A stretch of 64,000 bases of DNA from Hyphomicrobiales bacterium (GTDB taxonomy: Bacteria > Pseudomonadota > Alphaproteobacteria > Rhizobiales > Rhizobiaceae). The translations under genes were made by a program, and so were the position numbers. Below the pieces are notes generated by a model, which ran no database searches, had not been told where the DNA came from, and saw only the letters and a list, made by a program, of their open reading frames with translations. Shown here piece by piece: positions 18,885 to 27,492 of this stretch. Where the stretch lies: NCBI GenBank assembly GCA_900467745.1, contig UBQW01000013.1, forward strand, positions 61,552 to 125,551, read 5' to 3'. Numbering within the stretch: the first letter of the stretch is position 1; each line of letters starts with the position of its first letter.

Positions 18885-19078
18885 GAAGAACTCCAGGATT
18901 TTCACGCAGACGGGGCCGGGCAACCTGGAACGTCGCGCCTTTCCCCTGGCCGGAGACGGACATGACCAGTCTTGGGAACCGCCACGCCATCCGGCAAGTT
19001 GCTTGTGAAGTATCGGCTTTAGTGCCGGATTTCAAGGATAAAGAAAGCGCGAAAGCGCCGAGTTTGGAGACGGATTTT

Positions 19079-19483
19079 CTAATCGTCGTCGGACATCAAG
19101 CGGTCGATTGCGCGGCGCTCTTTCTTGGTCGGGCGTCCAGCGCCCGTATCGCGCGTCGCCTGCTCGTAGGGCGTCAGCTGTTTGCGGTCTTGCGCGGAGG
19201 GGGAGATGTCGTCGTAGAGGAGGCGGGCCTCCTCGAAAGGGCCGCGCCGCGCGCCACCGGATTTGACGATCAGAACGAACTCGCGGCGGTCGAGCGAGAG
19301 CTCGATCCTGTCGCCGGTCTTGATCTGGTGGCTTGGCTGGGAAACGCGCTCGCCGTTGATGCGCACATGCCCGGATTGAACATGGGCCTGCGCCAGCGAG
19401 CGCGACTTGATCATGCGCGTGAAGAACAGCCACTTGTCGATGCGCTGGCGCGAACCGCTTGATGGCTGTGTCTTCTCGCTCAT
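19079..19483 (-). CDS. S4-domain RNA-binding protein, Hsp15-like
   Basis: 134 residues. The S4 domain occupies residues 14-60: RIDKWLFFTRMIKSRSLAQ, GHVRINGERVSQPSHQIKTGD. A basic C-terminal tail (GRPTKKERRAIDRL) is typical of the Hsp15/HslR group, which binds stalled 50S subunits carrying peptidyl-tRNA. It lies 3 bases downstream of the helicase gene and is surely co-transcribed with it, making an RNA-handling pair. Confidence 0.9.
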   Translation of the reverse strand: MSEKTQPSSGSRQRIDKWLFFTRMIKSRSLAQAHVQSGHVRINGERVSQPSHQIKTGDRIELSLDRREFVLIVKSGGARRGPFEEARLLYDDISPSAQDRKQLTPYEQATRDTGAGRPTKKERRAIDRLMSDDD

Positions 19484-19486
19484 CGA

Positions 19487-22400
19487 TTACTTCTTCATCT
19501 GCTCCTTCAAGGCAGCGAGCTTGGCGAAGGGCGAATCCGGATCGACCGGCTTTTCCTTGCGCGGGGGCTTTGCCTCGAAGCGCAGCGGCTGGGAGCCGCC
19601 ACGGTTGTTGTTACGGTCGTCGCGACCCTTGCCGCCGCGGTCCTGACGGTCGCCGCGCTGGTCGTTGCGGCCCTGGTGCGGCTTGCCGCCGTCCTTGCCG
19701 CGGTTCTGGCGGTTGCCGTCGCGGTTCTCGCCTTCGCCGCCCTGGCGACGATGGCCGTGGCCACGATCCTGGCGATCGCCCTGGCGCTCGCCACGCTCCT
19801 GACGCTCGCCCTGGCGTTCGCCGCCACGGCGCTCGCCATGGCCGCGTGCCTGGCGCTGATTGCCGTCGGTGCGGCCGCCAAGACGCCAGAGCAGAACTGG
19901 CTTCGGCTCTTCGGCTTCGGCAGTCGGCGCTTCCGCTGCGGGCGCAACTTCGGCAGAGGCTTCGGTCGTGGTTGCTTCAGCGACTGGTGCTTCAGCGGCC
20001 GGCACTTCGGCAACAGGGGCTTCGGCGGTTTCGGCAGCCGGCGCTTCCGCAGTCGTCTCGTCAGCAGAGGCGCTGTCGGCGTCGTCGTGCTCGGCCGTTT
20101 CAGCGGCGGCGTCAGCGGCTGCTTCCGTCGTAGCTGCTGCGGCCGGCGTCGCGGCGGCGTCCTGTGCTGCCAGATAGGTGGCTGCTTCCTCGGCCTTTAC
20201 GGCGTCGGCGCGGTAGCCAAGACCCTTCAGGATCTCTTCCATGTCCTCGAGCGTAGCGCCAAGAATGGAGAGCATCGCCGTGGTCGTGGTGAAGCGGCGA
20301 CCGTCATAGGCACCTTCTGGGCGGTTCGGCTGACCCGGCTTCCACTGCAACAGCGGACGGATGATGTCGGCCAGGCGCTCGAGGATATCGACGCGAACGG
20401 CGCGCTTTCCAAGGAAGCGGAAGCCCGCCAGCTTGTAGAAATTGCGCTCGTAGCTCGGATCAGTGACGACGGAGGTACGGCCGGCGGCCAGAACCGGAAT
20501 GAGGTCGCCGTAGCCCGGCTTGTCGAGGCCGTCATTCTTCAGCGCCCAGAGCAGCGTGATGAGTTCAGCCGGAGCCGGCTTCAGGAGCGCCGGAACGAAG
20601 ATGTGGTAGGCGCCGAAGCGAACGCCGTAACGGCGCATCGAGGCACGCGCGTCCTGATCCAGCGACTTGACCTCTTCGGTCACGTCACGGCGGAAGAGCA
20701 CGCCGAGATTTTCCACCAGCTGGAACGCGAGACCCTTGGCGAGGCCCTGCAGGTCTTCAGCGCGCGACAGATCGTCGAGCGGCTTCAGCACGGTCGAGAT
20801 ATGGTGATTGACGAAGCGTTCCAGGCGAGCGGCGACGTGGTCGCGCGCATTGCCGGTCAGCTGTTCGTCGGCAAGCAGGATCAAGCGCGGACGCATGATG
20901 TGCTCGGTGCCCGCCAGACGTGCCACGGGATCGCCGAGCCAACGGATCGAGCCGTCGGAGCCGATCGCCAGATCGCCGTTGCCGGACGCGTGAATACGCG
21001 CTGCGCGGGCTTCGAATTCCAAAGCAAGCGCCTTTTGCGAAGCAGCCTGGACAGCCTTCGCGTCCGGACCATCCGCTCCCGATACAGGCGTGAACCGGAA
21101 ACCCGACAACTGCCCTACATGATGTCCTTCTACGAAGACATCGCCATTTACACTGATTTCAGCTTCCAGCATCGCATTCTCTCTCAGGCGCTTCATGAGC
21201 ACAGATGTCCTGCGATCAACAAAGCGTTTCGTCAACCTTTCATGTAACGCATCGGACAATCGATCTTCGATTTCCCGCGTCTTTTCCTGCCAGTGTGTCG
21301 GATCGGCAAGCCAGCTGGGCCGATTCGATACATAGGTCCACGTCCTTATCTGCGCGATTCGCGCCGAAAGCGTGTCAATTTCACCGTCAGTTCGATCTGC
21401 GCGGTGCACTTGTTCGGCAAGGAAATTCTCATTTACCGTGCCATAGCGCACGAGATCGGAAAAGAGGGTCGCGATCAGATCGGCGTGCTGGGCCGGCGTA
21501 ATGCGCCGATAATCCGGTAGCGCGCAGGCCTCCCACAGCTTTTCGACCCTTGCGGGAGTATCCGCCAGATCGCGAATCTCGGGATAGCGCGACAGCTGCT
21601 CCAGCGCCTGCTGGTCGACTGCCGGCAGCGCCCGCGTCAGACCGGGCACGCGCGGCCCGGTTTCAAGGCTGGCGCGCAGCGTCTGGATCGACTTGAAATC
21701 GAGGTCCGTGGTGCGCCATTGCAGCACCTTGACGTTGTCGAAGTGGTGGCCCTCGATGCGGCCGACCAGCTCCTCGTCGAACGGATCGACATGGCCCGTT
21801 ACGCCAAAGGTACCGTCGCGCAGATGGCGCCCGGCTCGACCGGCGATCTGAGCGAGCTCGGCGGGATTGAGATTGCGGAACTGATAGCCGTCGAACTTGC
21901 GGTCCTGGGCGAAGGCGACATGGTCGACATCGAGGTTGAGCCCCATGCCGATTGCGTCTGTCGCTACCAGATATTCGACGTCACCGGCTTGATAGAGCGC
22001 CACCTGGGCGTTGCGGGTGCGGGGGCTCAGCGCGCCGAGAACGACGGCCGCGCCACCGCGCTGGCGGCGGATGAGCTCGGCGATCGCATAGACCTCGTCG
22101 GCCGAAAAGGCGACGATGGCCGAGCGCTGCGGCAGGCGGGTGATCTTCTTCTGGCCGGCGTAAAGCAGGTGCGACAGGCGCGGGCGCTCGACGACGGTGA
22201 TGCCGGGAAGCAGATGCTGGAGGATCGGCCGCATGGTTCCGGCGCCGAGCAGCAGCGTCTCGTCGCGGCCGCGCAGATGCAGGATACGGTCGGTGAAGAT
22301 GTGGCCGCGCTCAAGATCGCCGGCCAGCTGCACTTCGTCGATGGCGACGAAGGCGGCCTTGGTCTCGCGCGGCATGGCTTCGACGGTGCAGACGGAATAG

Positions 22401-22621
22401 CGCGCATTCGGCGGCGAGATCTTCTCTTCGCCGGTCACCAGGGCTACGTTGTGGACACCAACCTTTTCGCAGACACGGGTATAGACCTCACGCGCGAGCA
22501 GGCGCAGCGGCAGGCCGATGATGCCGGTGCCGTGGGCAACCATCCGCTCGATGGCATAATGGGTCTTGCCTGTATTGGTTGGACCGAGCACCGCGGTCAC
22601 GCCGCGCCCACTCAGTATCAT
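19487..22621 (-). CDS. Superfamily 2 RNA helicase, Suv3/MgpS-like, with low-complexity tail
   Basis: About 1044 residues from ATG 22621. The frame can also open at TTG 22684, where AGGAG is only 1 base away. Motif I is LGPTNTGKTH, motif II is DEVQ, and ATDAIGMGLNLD and QIAGRAGR mark motifs V and VI, as in the mitochondrial Suv3 branch. The central part carries the Suv3 C-terminal domain. The last ~210 residues first run as Ala/Glu/Pro-rich repeats (TAEAPVAEVPAAEAPVAEA) and then switch to an Arg/Gly/Gln/Asn/Asp-rich basic stretch resembling RNA-binding RGG tails. Predicted role: RNA unwinding in decay or ribosome metabolism. Confidence 0.9.
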   Translation of the reverse strand: MILSGRGVTAVLGPTNTGKTHYAIERMVAHGTGIIGLPLRLLAREVYTRVCEKVGVHNVALVTGEEKISPPNARYSVCTVEAMPRETKAAFVAIDEVQLAGDLERGHIFTDRILHLRGRDETLLLGAGTMRPILQHLLPGITVVERPRLSHLLYAGQKKITRLPQRSAIVAFSADEVYAIAELIRRQRGGAAVVLGALSPRTRNAQVALYQAGDVEYLVATDAIGMGLNLDVDHVAFAQDRKFDGYQFRNLNPAELAQIAGRAGRHLRDGTFGVTGHVDPFDEELVGRIEGHHFDNVKVLQWRTTDLDFKSIQTLRASLETGPRVPGLTRALPAVDQQALEQLSRYPEIRDLADTPARVEKLWEACALPDYRRITPAQHADLIATLFSDLVRYGTVNENFLAEQVHRADRTDGEIDTLSARIAQIRTWTYVSNRPSWLADPTHWQEKTREIEDRLSDALHERLTKRFVDRRTSVLMKRLRENAMLEAEISVNGDVFVEGHHVGQLSGFRFTPVSGADGPDAKAVQAASQKALALEFEARAARIHASGNGDLAIGSDGSIRWLGDPVARLAGTEHIMRPRLILLADEQLTGNARDHVAARLERFVNHHISTVLKPLDDLSRAEDLQGLAKGLAFQLVENLGVLFRRDVTEEVKSLDQDARASMRRYGVRFGAYHIFVPALLKPAPAELITLLWALKNDGLDKPGYGDLIPVLAAGRTSVVTDPSYERNFYKLAGFRFLGKRAVRVDILERLADIIRPLLQWKPGQPNRPEGAYDGRRFTTTTAMLSILGATLEDMEEILKGLGYRADAVKAEEAATYLAAQDAAATPAAAATTEAAADAAAETAEHDDADSASADETTAEAPAAETAEAPVAEVPAAEAPVAEATTTEASAEVAPAAEAPTAEAEEPKPVLLWRLGGRTDGNQRQARGHGERRGGERQGERQERGERQGDRQDRGHGHRRQGGEGENRDGNRQNRGKDGGKPHQGRNDQRGDRQDRGGKGRDDRNNNRGGSQPLRFEAKPPRKEKPVDPDSPFAKLAALKEQMKK

Positions 22622-23301
22622 CGGCTGCGATGTCAGTGTCTTTGTCCTGCAGACGGGGCGGGGGTGCCCCGGGGGTAAAACCAAGCTCCTGATCCGAAGC
22701 AGACAAACAAATGGACAGCCGTTGGCGCAAACGCAAGGGCTGATTTCAATTTCACCGGCGGATTTTAGCTCTCGCGAATAGCTTGTGGAATGCTCGCATA
22801 GCGATTCAGAACAGCAGTAGAACGAATCGGAGACGAATCGCTGACTCCCGATGATTCAGGGTTTGTTCACTGCTAAGTATTGATTTTGAATCACTTTTTC
22901 CCACCAGATGCTGAATCGGAAGATTCTCGTTTGGCGTGTGTTGCGGTTTTTGTTCGGCGGATAAGGAAGGGGCGCTCAGCCATGACTTCGGTTCCGCCCG
23001 AAATGTAAAAAATCCGTTTCGAAGCGTGCTCGATCAAATGCGGAACAAAGGGCAGACGAATCAGCGACTTTGCCGACTTCCCGGTTTGTTCACGACAACC
23101 TATTGTATTTTATGGAAATTTTAACCATAGGCGCAAATGCGCTTTTGGCGCCGCGCCTGCTATGCGTCAGCGCGAGGATGCCAGGTGACGTCGGCTTACT
23201 TGGTGAAAAATATTGTCCTGTTGGAAAAAATCGGCGGAACCAAAAGCCGGCTTACGTGTTTCTCGCTCATTCAAACTCGAAATGCGCTGAGGTCACGGGA
23301 T
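22622..23301. other. AT-richer intergenic region with eight clustered GANTC sites
   Basis: About 680 bases between the divergent helicase and DUF3309 genes, with lower GC than its surroundings. No convincing gene is seen on either strand. GANTC, the target of the alphaproteobacterial cell-cycle methylase CcrM, occurs at 22803, 22824, 22835, 22843, 22853, 22888, 22913 and 22922. That is eight sites in 124 bases, where about half a site would be expected by chance. The right end holds a candidate EcfG-type promoter for the next gene. Confidence 0.75.
23236..23260 (+). promoter_or_regulatory. Candidate EcfG-type promoter of the DUF3309 gene
   Basis: GGAAC (23236-23240) is followed after 16 bases by TGTT (23257-23260). 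This is one mismatch from the general-stress consensus GGAAC-N16-CGTT. It is 42 bases upstream of the DUF3309 start, a typical position. Confidence 0.5.
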
Positions 23302-23457
23302 ATGCTTGGAACCATACTACTCATTATCCTTATTCTGCTTTTGCTCGGAGCTCTGCCGAATTGGGGCTATAGTCGCAGCTGGGGCTATGGACCTTCTGGC
23401 GGTTTGGGCCTAGTTCTCGTCATTATTATCATTCTTGTGCTCATGGGCCGTATCTAA
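23302..23457 (+). CDS. DUF3309 small membrane protein
   Basis: 51 residues: MLGTILLIILILLLLGALP, a short W/G/S-rich middle (NWGYSRSWGYGPSGG), then LVLVIIIILVLMGRI. Two hydrophobic segments flank a small loop, the DUF3309 pattern common in proteobacteria. The start is the ATG at 23302, with gaggt upstream. Longer frames opening further left have an unrelated N-terminus. Function is unknown. The preceding EcfG-like promoter would make it a stress-induced envelope protein. Confidence 0.85.
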   Translation: MLGTILLIILILLLLGALPNWGYSRSWGYGPSGGLGLVLVIIIILVLMGRI

Positions 23458-23487
23458 GCGCCCGAAAAACCTGGGAGAAATGTCATC

Positions 23488-23748
23488 ATGATGAAGAAGA
23501 TTGTACTCATCGGCGCCCTGGTCGGCGCGCTCGCATCCTGCACGGCCACGGAACAAGGCACCGCGATCGGCGCTGGCACCGGCGCTGTCATCGGCGGCGC
23601 GGTCAGCCACAGCTGGGGTGGCGCGGCAGTCGGCGCCGTTGCCGGTGGTCTCGCCGGCGCGCTTATCGGCCAGTCGGTCGAACGCCGCGGCTACTGCGTC
23701 TACCGCGACCGCTACGGCCGCCGCTACGAAGCACGTTGCCCGCGCTAA
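23488..23748 (+). CDS. Glycine-zipper (2TM) lipoprotein
   Basis: 86 residues. The lipoprotein signal VLIGALVGALASC has its lipobox Cys at residue 18. It is followed by a Gly/Ala zipper (AIGAGTGAVIGGAVS ... AVGAVAGGLAGALIG) and a Cys/Tyr/Arg-rich C-terminus. It belongs to the SlyB/OsmB-like glycine-zipper envelope proteins. ggGAGAaat precedes the start. It is 30 bases after the DUF3309 gene and probably transcribed with it, followed by an intrinsic terminator. Confidence 0.88.
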   Translation: MMKKIVLIGALVGALASCTATEQGTAIGAGTGAVIGGAVSHSWGGAAVGAVAGGLAGALIGQSVERRGYCVYRDRYGRRYEARCPR

Positions 23749-23783
23749 TGGCTTCGGCCTGAGCGATCAGGTCTACGGATAAG

Positions 23784-23815
23784 AAAAGGCGTCGGTTTCC
23801 GGCGCCTTTTTGTTA
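23784..23815 (+). terminator. Terminator after glycine-zipper gene
   Basis: aaaaggcg (23784-23791) pairs with cgcctttt (23803-23810) and is followed by tttgtt. It could also work for the convergent small gene, since A-runs and T-runs flank both sides. Confidence 0.82.
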
Positions 23816-23844
23816 TCACTATGAAGCCTCTCAGGCGCGGCGAC

Positions 23845-24030
23845 CTATGCCGCCGCTGCGGGGTAGTGATCTGCTTCGTAATTTTCGATCAGCATGAAGA
23901 GCATGTCAAAACGCGCTGCTTCGTCGGACCCTTCGTTAGGTTCACCTTCGAAGTACGGCCTGATCTCGGCCAATGCCGCCTTGTACTCATCTTCGTTCTG
24001 AAGTGCTTGAGAAGGATTCAAGGCAAACAT
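23845..24030 (-). CDS. Small acidic protein resembling the N-terminal domain of HigA-type antitoxins (COG5499)
   Basis: 61 residues. It contains EYKAALAEIRPYF, a variable acidic stretch, and RFDMLFMLIENYEADHYP. This is the helical N-terminal module normally found before a Cro/CI DNA-binding domain in COG5499 HigA-like regulators. Here the frame stops right after the module with AAAA, so no DNA-binding domain is present. An excellent AGGGAGA ribosome site supports real expression. No toxin gene is adjacent. It could be a free-standing domain or a truncated remnant. Confidence 0.7.
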   Translation of the reverse strand: MFALNPSQALQNEDEYKAALAEIRPYFEGEPNEGSDEAARFDMLFMLIENYEADHYPAAAA

Positions 24031-24087
24031 ACCGATCTCCCTTTGGTGCGCAGTGACAGCCTACACGGCTCCACAGCCCTACGCCAA

Positions 24088-24125
24088 AGAAAAAAGGCCG
24101 CATCGCGGGGCGATACGGCCTTTGA
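24088..24125 (-). terminator. Terminator of efp
   Basis: aaaggccg...cggcctttt stem (about 24094-24124, with inner catcg/cgatg pairs), followed on the minus strand by tttttct. It lies 20 bases past the efp stop. Confidence 0.85.
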
Positions 24126-24144
24126 ATGTTCGGTCGGCGCCGGA

Positions 24145-24714
24145 TTAGTTCTTGGCGCGCTCGACGTAGGAGTTGTCTTCCGTCGCGATGACGACGCGGG
24201 TGCCGGCGTCGATGTGCGGGGGAACCGAGGTGCGGACACCGTTGGAGAGCATAGCCGGCTTGTAGGAAGACGATGCCGTCTGGCCCTTGACGACCGGCTC
24301 GGTCTCGGTGATCTCGAGCGTCACGTGGCGCGGCAGCTGCAGCGCGAGCGCTACACCTTCGTGCATGGACAGGATGCAGACCATGCCTTCCTGCAGGTAG
24401 GCCTTCTGGTCGCCCATGGTTTCGACGTCGACGACGACCTGGTCATAGGATTCCGGGTTCATGAAGTGGAAGCCTTCGCCGTCCTCGTAGAGGAACTGGT
24501 GGTTGACGTCTTCCACGAAGGCGCGCTCGACCTGCTCGGTCGTGCGCCAGCGCTCGGAGACCTTCACGCCATCGACGATGCGGCGCATGTCGACCTGGGT
24601 GACCGGCGTGCCCTTGCCCGGGTGGAAGTTGTTGGCCGTCAGAACGACGTAGAGCTTGCCGTCCACATCGAGGACGTTGCCCTTGCGGACGGAAGAGGCG
24701 ATGACCTTGACCAT
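24145..24714 (-). CDS. efp: Translation elongation factor P
   Basis: 189 residues, the standard three-beta-barrel EF-P length. The modification loop reads FHPGKGTP with Lys exactly at residue 34, the residue that receives beta-lysine. The C-terminal ends [21 protein letters not shown] as expected. EF-P relieves ribosome stalling at polyproline. It is divergent from epmA-epmB, its modification enzymes, so target and modifiers share one intergenic region. Confidence 0.98.
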   Translation of the reverse strand: MVKVIASSVRKGNVLDVDGKLYVVLTANNFHPGKGTPVTQVDMRRIVDGVKVSERWRTTEQVERAFVEDVNHQFLYEDGEGFHFMNPESYDQVVVDVETMGDQKAYLQEGMVCILSMHEGVALALQLPRHVTLEITETEPVVKGQTASSSYKPAMLSNGVRTSVPPHIDAGTRVVIATEDNSYVERAKN

Positions 24715-24865
24715 AAGAGTTCCTTGTAACTCGGCTTTTGGCGTCGTAGAGGACTGTCGAAATGGCCCCGGAGACGCAATCAGGTGTTCTTTGGGGGCGC
24801 AACTAACCTAAAATCCGGCAAATAGCCAGCCCTTGCGTTGGTTGATCCGGTCAGGACAGCATTCG

Positions 24866-25930
24866 ATGAAACCCTCGATCGCCAAAGCGTCGCCCTGGTG
24901 GACGCCCAGTGTGCATGCCGACCGCCGGCCGTTCCTGATCGGACGCAACCGGATTCAGGCTGCTCTGCGCGGCTATTTCGCTCGCGAAGACTTCATCGAG
25001 GTCGATACGGCGACGCTGCAGGTGTCGCCTGGAAACGAGGCGCATCTGCATGCGTTTGCCACCGAGGCGCTGACCACGGATGGGCAGGCTGCATCGTTTT
25101 ATCTGCACACCTCGCCAGAGTTCGCCTGCAAGAAGCTGCTTGCCGCCGGCGAGGAGCGCATCGCCTGCTTCGCGCATGTCTATCGCAACCGCGAGCGCGG
25201 GCCGCTGCATCATCCCGAGTTCACGATGCTCGAATGGTATCGCACCGGCGAGAGCTATGAGAGCCTGATGATGGACTGCGTGCGCATCGTAGCGCTTGCG
25301 GCCGAGACGATGCAGACAACAATGCTGAGCTACCGTGAGACGACCTGCGATCCCTTCGCCGGGCCGGAGCGTGTGAGTGTCGCCGAGGCGTTCCGCCGTC
25401 ATGCCGATATCGATCTTCTGGCCTCGGTCAGCGCCGACGGTTCGACCGACCGTGAGCATCTGGCGGCTGAGATGCGGCGCAACGGCATGCGCGTTGCCGA
25501 GGACGACCAGTGGGCCGATCTCTTCAGCCGCGTGCTGGTCGAAAAGGTCGAGCCGCATCTTGGCATGGGGCGTGTGACGATCCTCGACGAGTATCCGGTC
25601 TGCGAAGCCGCTCTCGCACGGCCATCGGCCGCCGATCCCCGCGTGGCCGAGCGTTTCGAGGTCTATGCCTGTGGCGTCGAGCTGGCGAACGGGTTCGGCG
25701 AGCTCACCGATCCCATCGAGCAGCGCCGCCGCTTCGAGATCGAGATGGCGGAGAAAAAGCGCATCTACGGCGAGACCTATCCGATCGACGACGACCTGCT
25801 CGGCGCGTTGGCGATCATGCCTGACGCCAGCGGCATCGCGCTTGGCTTTGACCGGTTGGTGATGCTGGCGACAGGCGCGCGTCGCATTGATCAGGTGCTG
25901 TGGGCGCCGGTGGCGGAGTACGGGCAGTGA
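24866..25930 (+). CDS. epmA: EF-P--(R)-beta-lysine ligase
   Basis: 354 residues from ATG 24866. This is a class II lysyl-tRNA-synthetase catalytic core without the anticodon-binding domain. Motif 2 is FAHVYRNRERG followed by HHPEFTMLEWY, and motif 3 is IALGFDRLVML. Activates (R)-beta-lysine and attaches it to Lys34 of EF-P. The stop overlaps the GTG start of epmB (GTGA), so the two are translationally coupled. Confidence 0.95.
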   Translation: MKPSIAKASPWWTPSVHADRRPFLIGRNRIQAALRGYFAREDFIEVDTATLQVSPGNEAHLHAFATEALTTDGQAASFYLHTSPEFACKKLLAAGEERIACFAHVYRNRERGPLHHPEFTMLEWYRTGESYESLMMDCVRIVALAAETMQTTMLSYRETTCDPFAGPERVSVAEAFRRHADIDLLASVSADGSTDREHLAAEMRRNGMRVAEDDQWADLFSRVLVEKVEPHLGMGRVTILDEYPVCEAALARPSAADPRVAERFEVYACGVELANGFGELTDPIEQRRRFEIEMAEKKRIYGETYPIDDDLLGALAIMPDASGIALGFDRLVMLATGARRIDQVLWAPVAEYGQ

Positions 25931-26982
25931 CGATCACCCGGCCGATCAAGACGGTGGAAGAGCTCGCCAGTGCCGGGCTCATCGCCGATCGCGACCGCGA
26001 GGCGCTGGATGAGGTCGCGGCGCGTTACGCGATCGCGGTCACGCCTGACATGGCGCGGCTGATAGACCATGACGATCCCAATGACCCGATCGCGCGCCAG
26101 TTCGTGCCCGATGCCGGTGAACTCGTGATGACGCCGGAAGAGCGCGCCGATCCGATCGGCGATCACGCGCATAGCCCTGTCGAAGGCATCGTTCACCGCT
26201 ACCCCGATCGCGTGCTTCTGAAGGCGGTGCATGTCTGTCCCGTCTACTGCCGCTTCTGTTTCCGGCGCGAGATGGTGGGGCCGCAGGGGCTGGGGACGCT
26301 CGATCCGGCCGCGATGACGGCCGCCTTCGATTATATCCGGAACCACGACGCGATCTGGGAGGTCATCCTAACCGGCGGCGATCCGCTGGTGCTGTCTCCG
26401 CGCCGGCTGCGGGATATTCTCGAACAGCTCAAAGATATCGATCACGTCAAGATCGTCCGCTTCCACAGCCGTGTGCCTGTCGTCGATCCCGAGAGGATCG
26501 ACGCGGCGTTGATCGAGGCGTTGAAGGCCAGCGGCAAGACCACCTATGTCGCGCTGCATGCCAACCATCCGCGCGAGCTCACGACCGAGGCGCGCGCCGC
26601 CTGCGCCCGGTTTATCGATGCCGGCATCGTCATGGTCAGCCAGTCGGTGCTGCTCAAGGGCGTCAACGACGATCCCGGTGTCCTGGCGGAGCTGATGAAG
26701 GCCTTCGTCGAGACGCGGGTGAAGCCCTATTATCTGCATCACCCTGATCTCGCGCCCGGCACCAGCCATTTCCGGCTCTCGGTGGAAGAGGGGCAGGCGA
26801 TCGTCGCTTCATTGCGCGGCCGCATCTCTGGATTGTGCCAGCCGACCTATATTCTGGATATCCCCGGCGGATACGGCAAAGCCGATATCGGCCAAAATGC
26901 GATCCGCAGAAACGCGGAGGGTTGCTACTCGGTTTCCGACTACAACGGACAAGAGCATATCTACCCGCCGCGCGGGAGTTAA
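25927..26982 (+). CDS. epmB: EF-P-linked lysine 2,3-aminomutase
   Basis: 351 residues. Radical SAM CxxxCxxC motif CPVYCRFC near residue 110, FRREMVGPQG, and the GGDPL motif (ILTGGDPLVLSP) mark the EpmB/KamA group. Converts (S)-alpha-lysine to (R)-beta-lysine for EpmA. The start is the GTG at 25927 overlapping the epmA stop. The frame opens upstream only as a shadow of epmA. Confidence 0.94.
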   Translation: MTITRPIKTVEELASAGLIADRDREALDEVAARYAIAVTPDMARLIDHDDPNDPIARQFVPDAGELVMTPEERADPIGDHAHSPVEGIVHRYPDRVLLKAVHVCPVYCRFCFRREMVGPQGLGTLDPAAMTAAFDYIRNHDAIWEVILTGGDPLVLSPRRLRDILEQLKDIDHVKIVRFHSRVPVVDPERIDAALIEALKASGKTTYVALHANHPRELTTEARAACARFIDAGIVMVSQSVLLKGVNDDPGVLAELMKAFVETRVKPYYLHHPDLAPGTSHFRLSVEEGQAIVASLRGRISGLCQPTYILDIPGGYGKADIGQNAIRRNAEGCYSVSDYNGQEHIYPPRGS

Positions 26983-27240
26983 CTGTTCCGTTCTTCGTTT
27001 CATTTCAGCACTTGCGGTCATCCTTGCTTGAGCAAAGCGTTGTTTAAGCTTTTCCCGCAAAGCAATGATCCGATTTGCTTTATCTCTACTGATCAGCCGA
27101 AGACGCTAAATTCTTAGCTTTTCGTCAGGGCCAGATTTAACCACTTGCCTTAGCGGAATATTGGTTTTTCCTCCTTAAAAGCACCTCCATGACAGGGCGA
27201 TGAGCGCCCGCTCGGGTTATGACAGCTTGGAGATGTGAGG

Positions 27241-27492
27241 ATGAATACGACGATCCGCGAACTGCTTGCGAAATTCGGCAAGCTGCCTGTGGCCATCGAC
27301 ACCGTGGCTGACGATGCCGATCTGTACGCGGCGGGGCTCACCTCCTTCGCATCGGTTCAGCTCATGCTTGGCATCGAGGACGCCTTCGATATCGAGTTCC
27401 CGGACAATCTCCTCAATCGCAAGTCCTTTGCCAGCATCTCGGCCATCGCCCGGACCGTTGATCTGATCAAGGATAGCCGGAAGGTCGCCTGA
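27241..27492 (+). CDS. Acyl carrier protein (aminoacyl carrier protein) of the ligase cluster
   Basis: 83 residues, four-helix carrier fold. The phosphopantetheine site is Ser35 in AGLTSFASVQLML, where canonical DSL is TSF. The start is ATG 27241 with GGAG 8 bases upstream. A GTG two codons earlier is less likely. The next gene starts in its stop codon (TGATG). Close linkage to the seryl-tRNA-synthetase-like ligase two genes downstream indicates that this is that ligase's substrate rather than the fatty-acid AcpP. Confidence 0.93.
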   Translation: MNTTIRELLAKFGKLPVAIDTVADDADLYAAGLTSFASVQLMLGIEDAFDIEFPDNLLNRKSFASISAIARTVDLIKDSRKVA

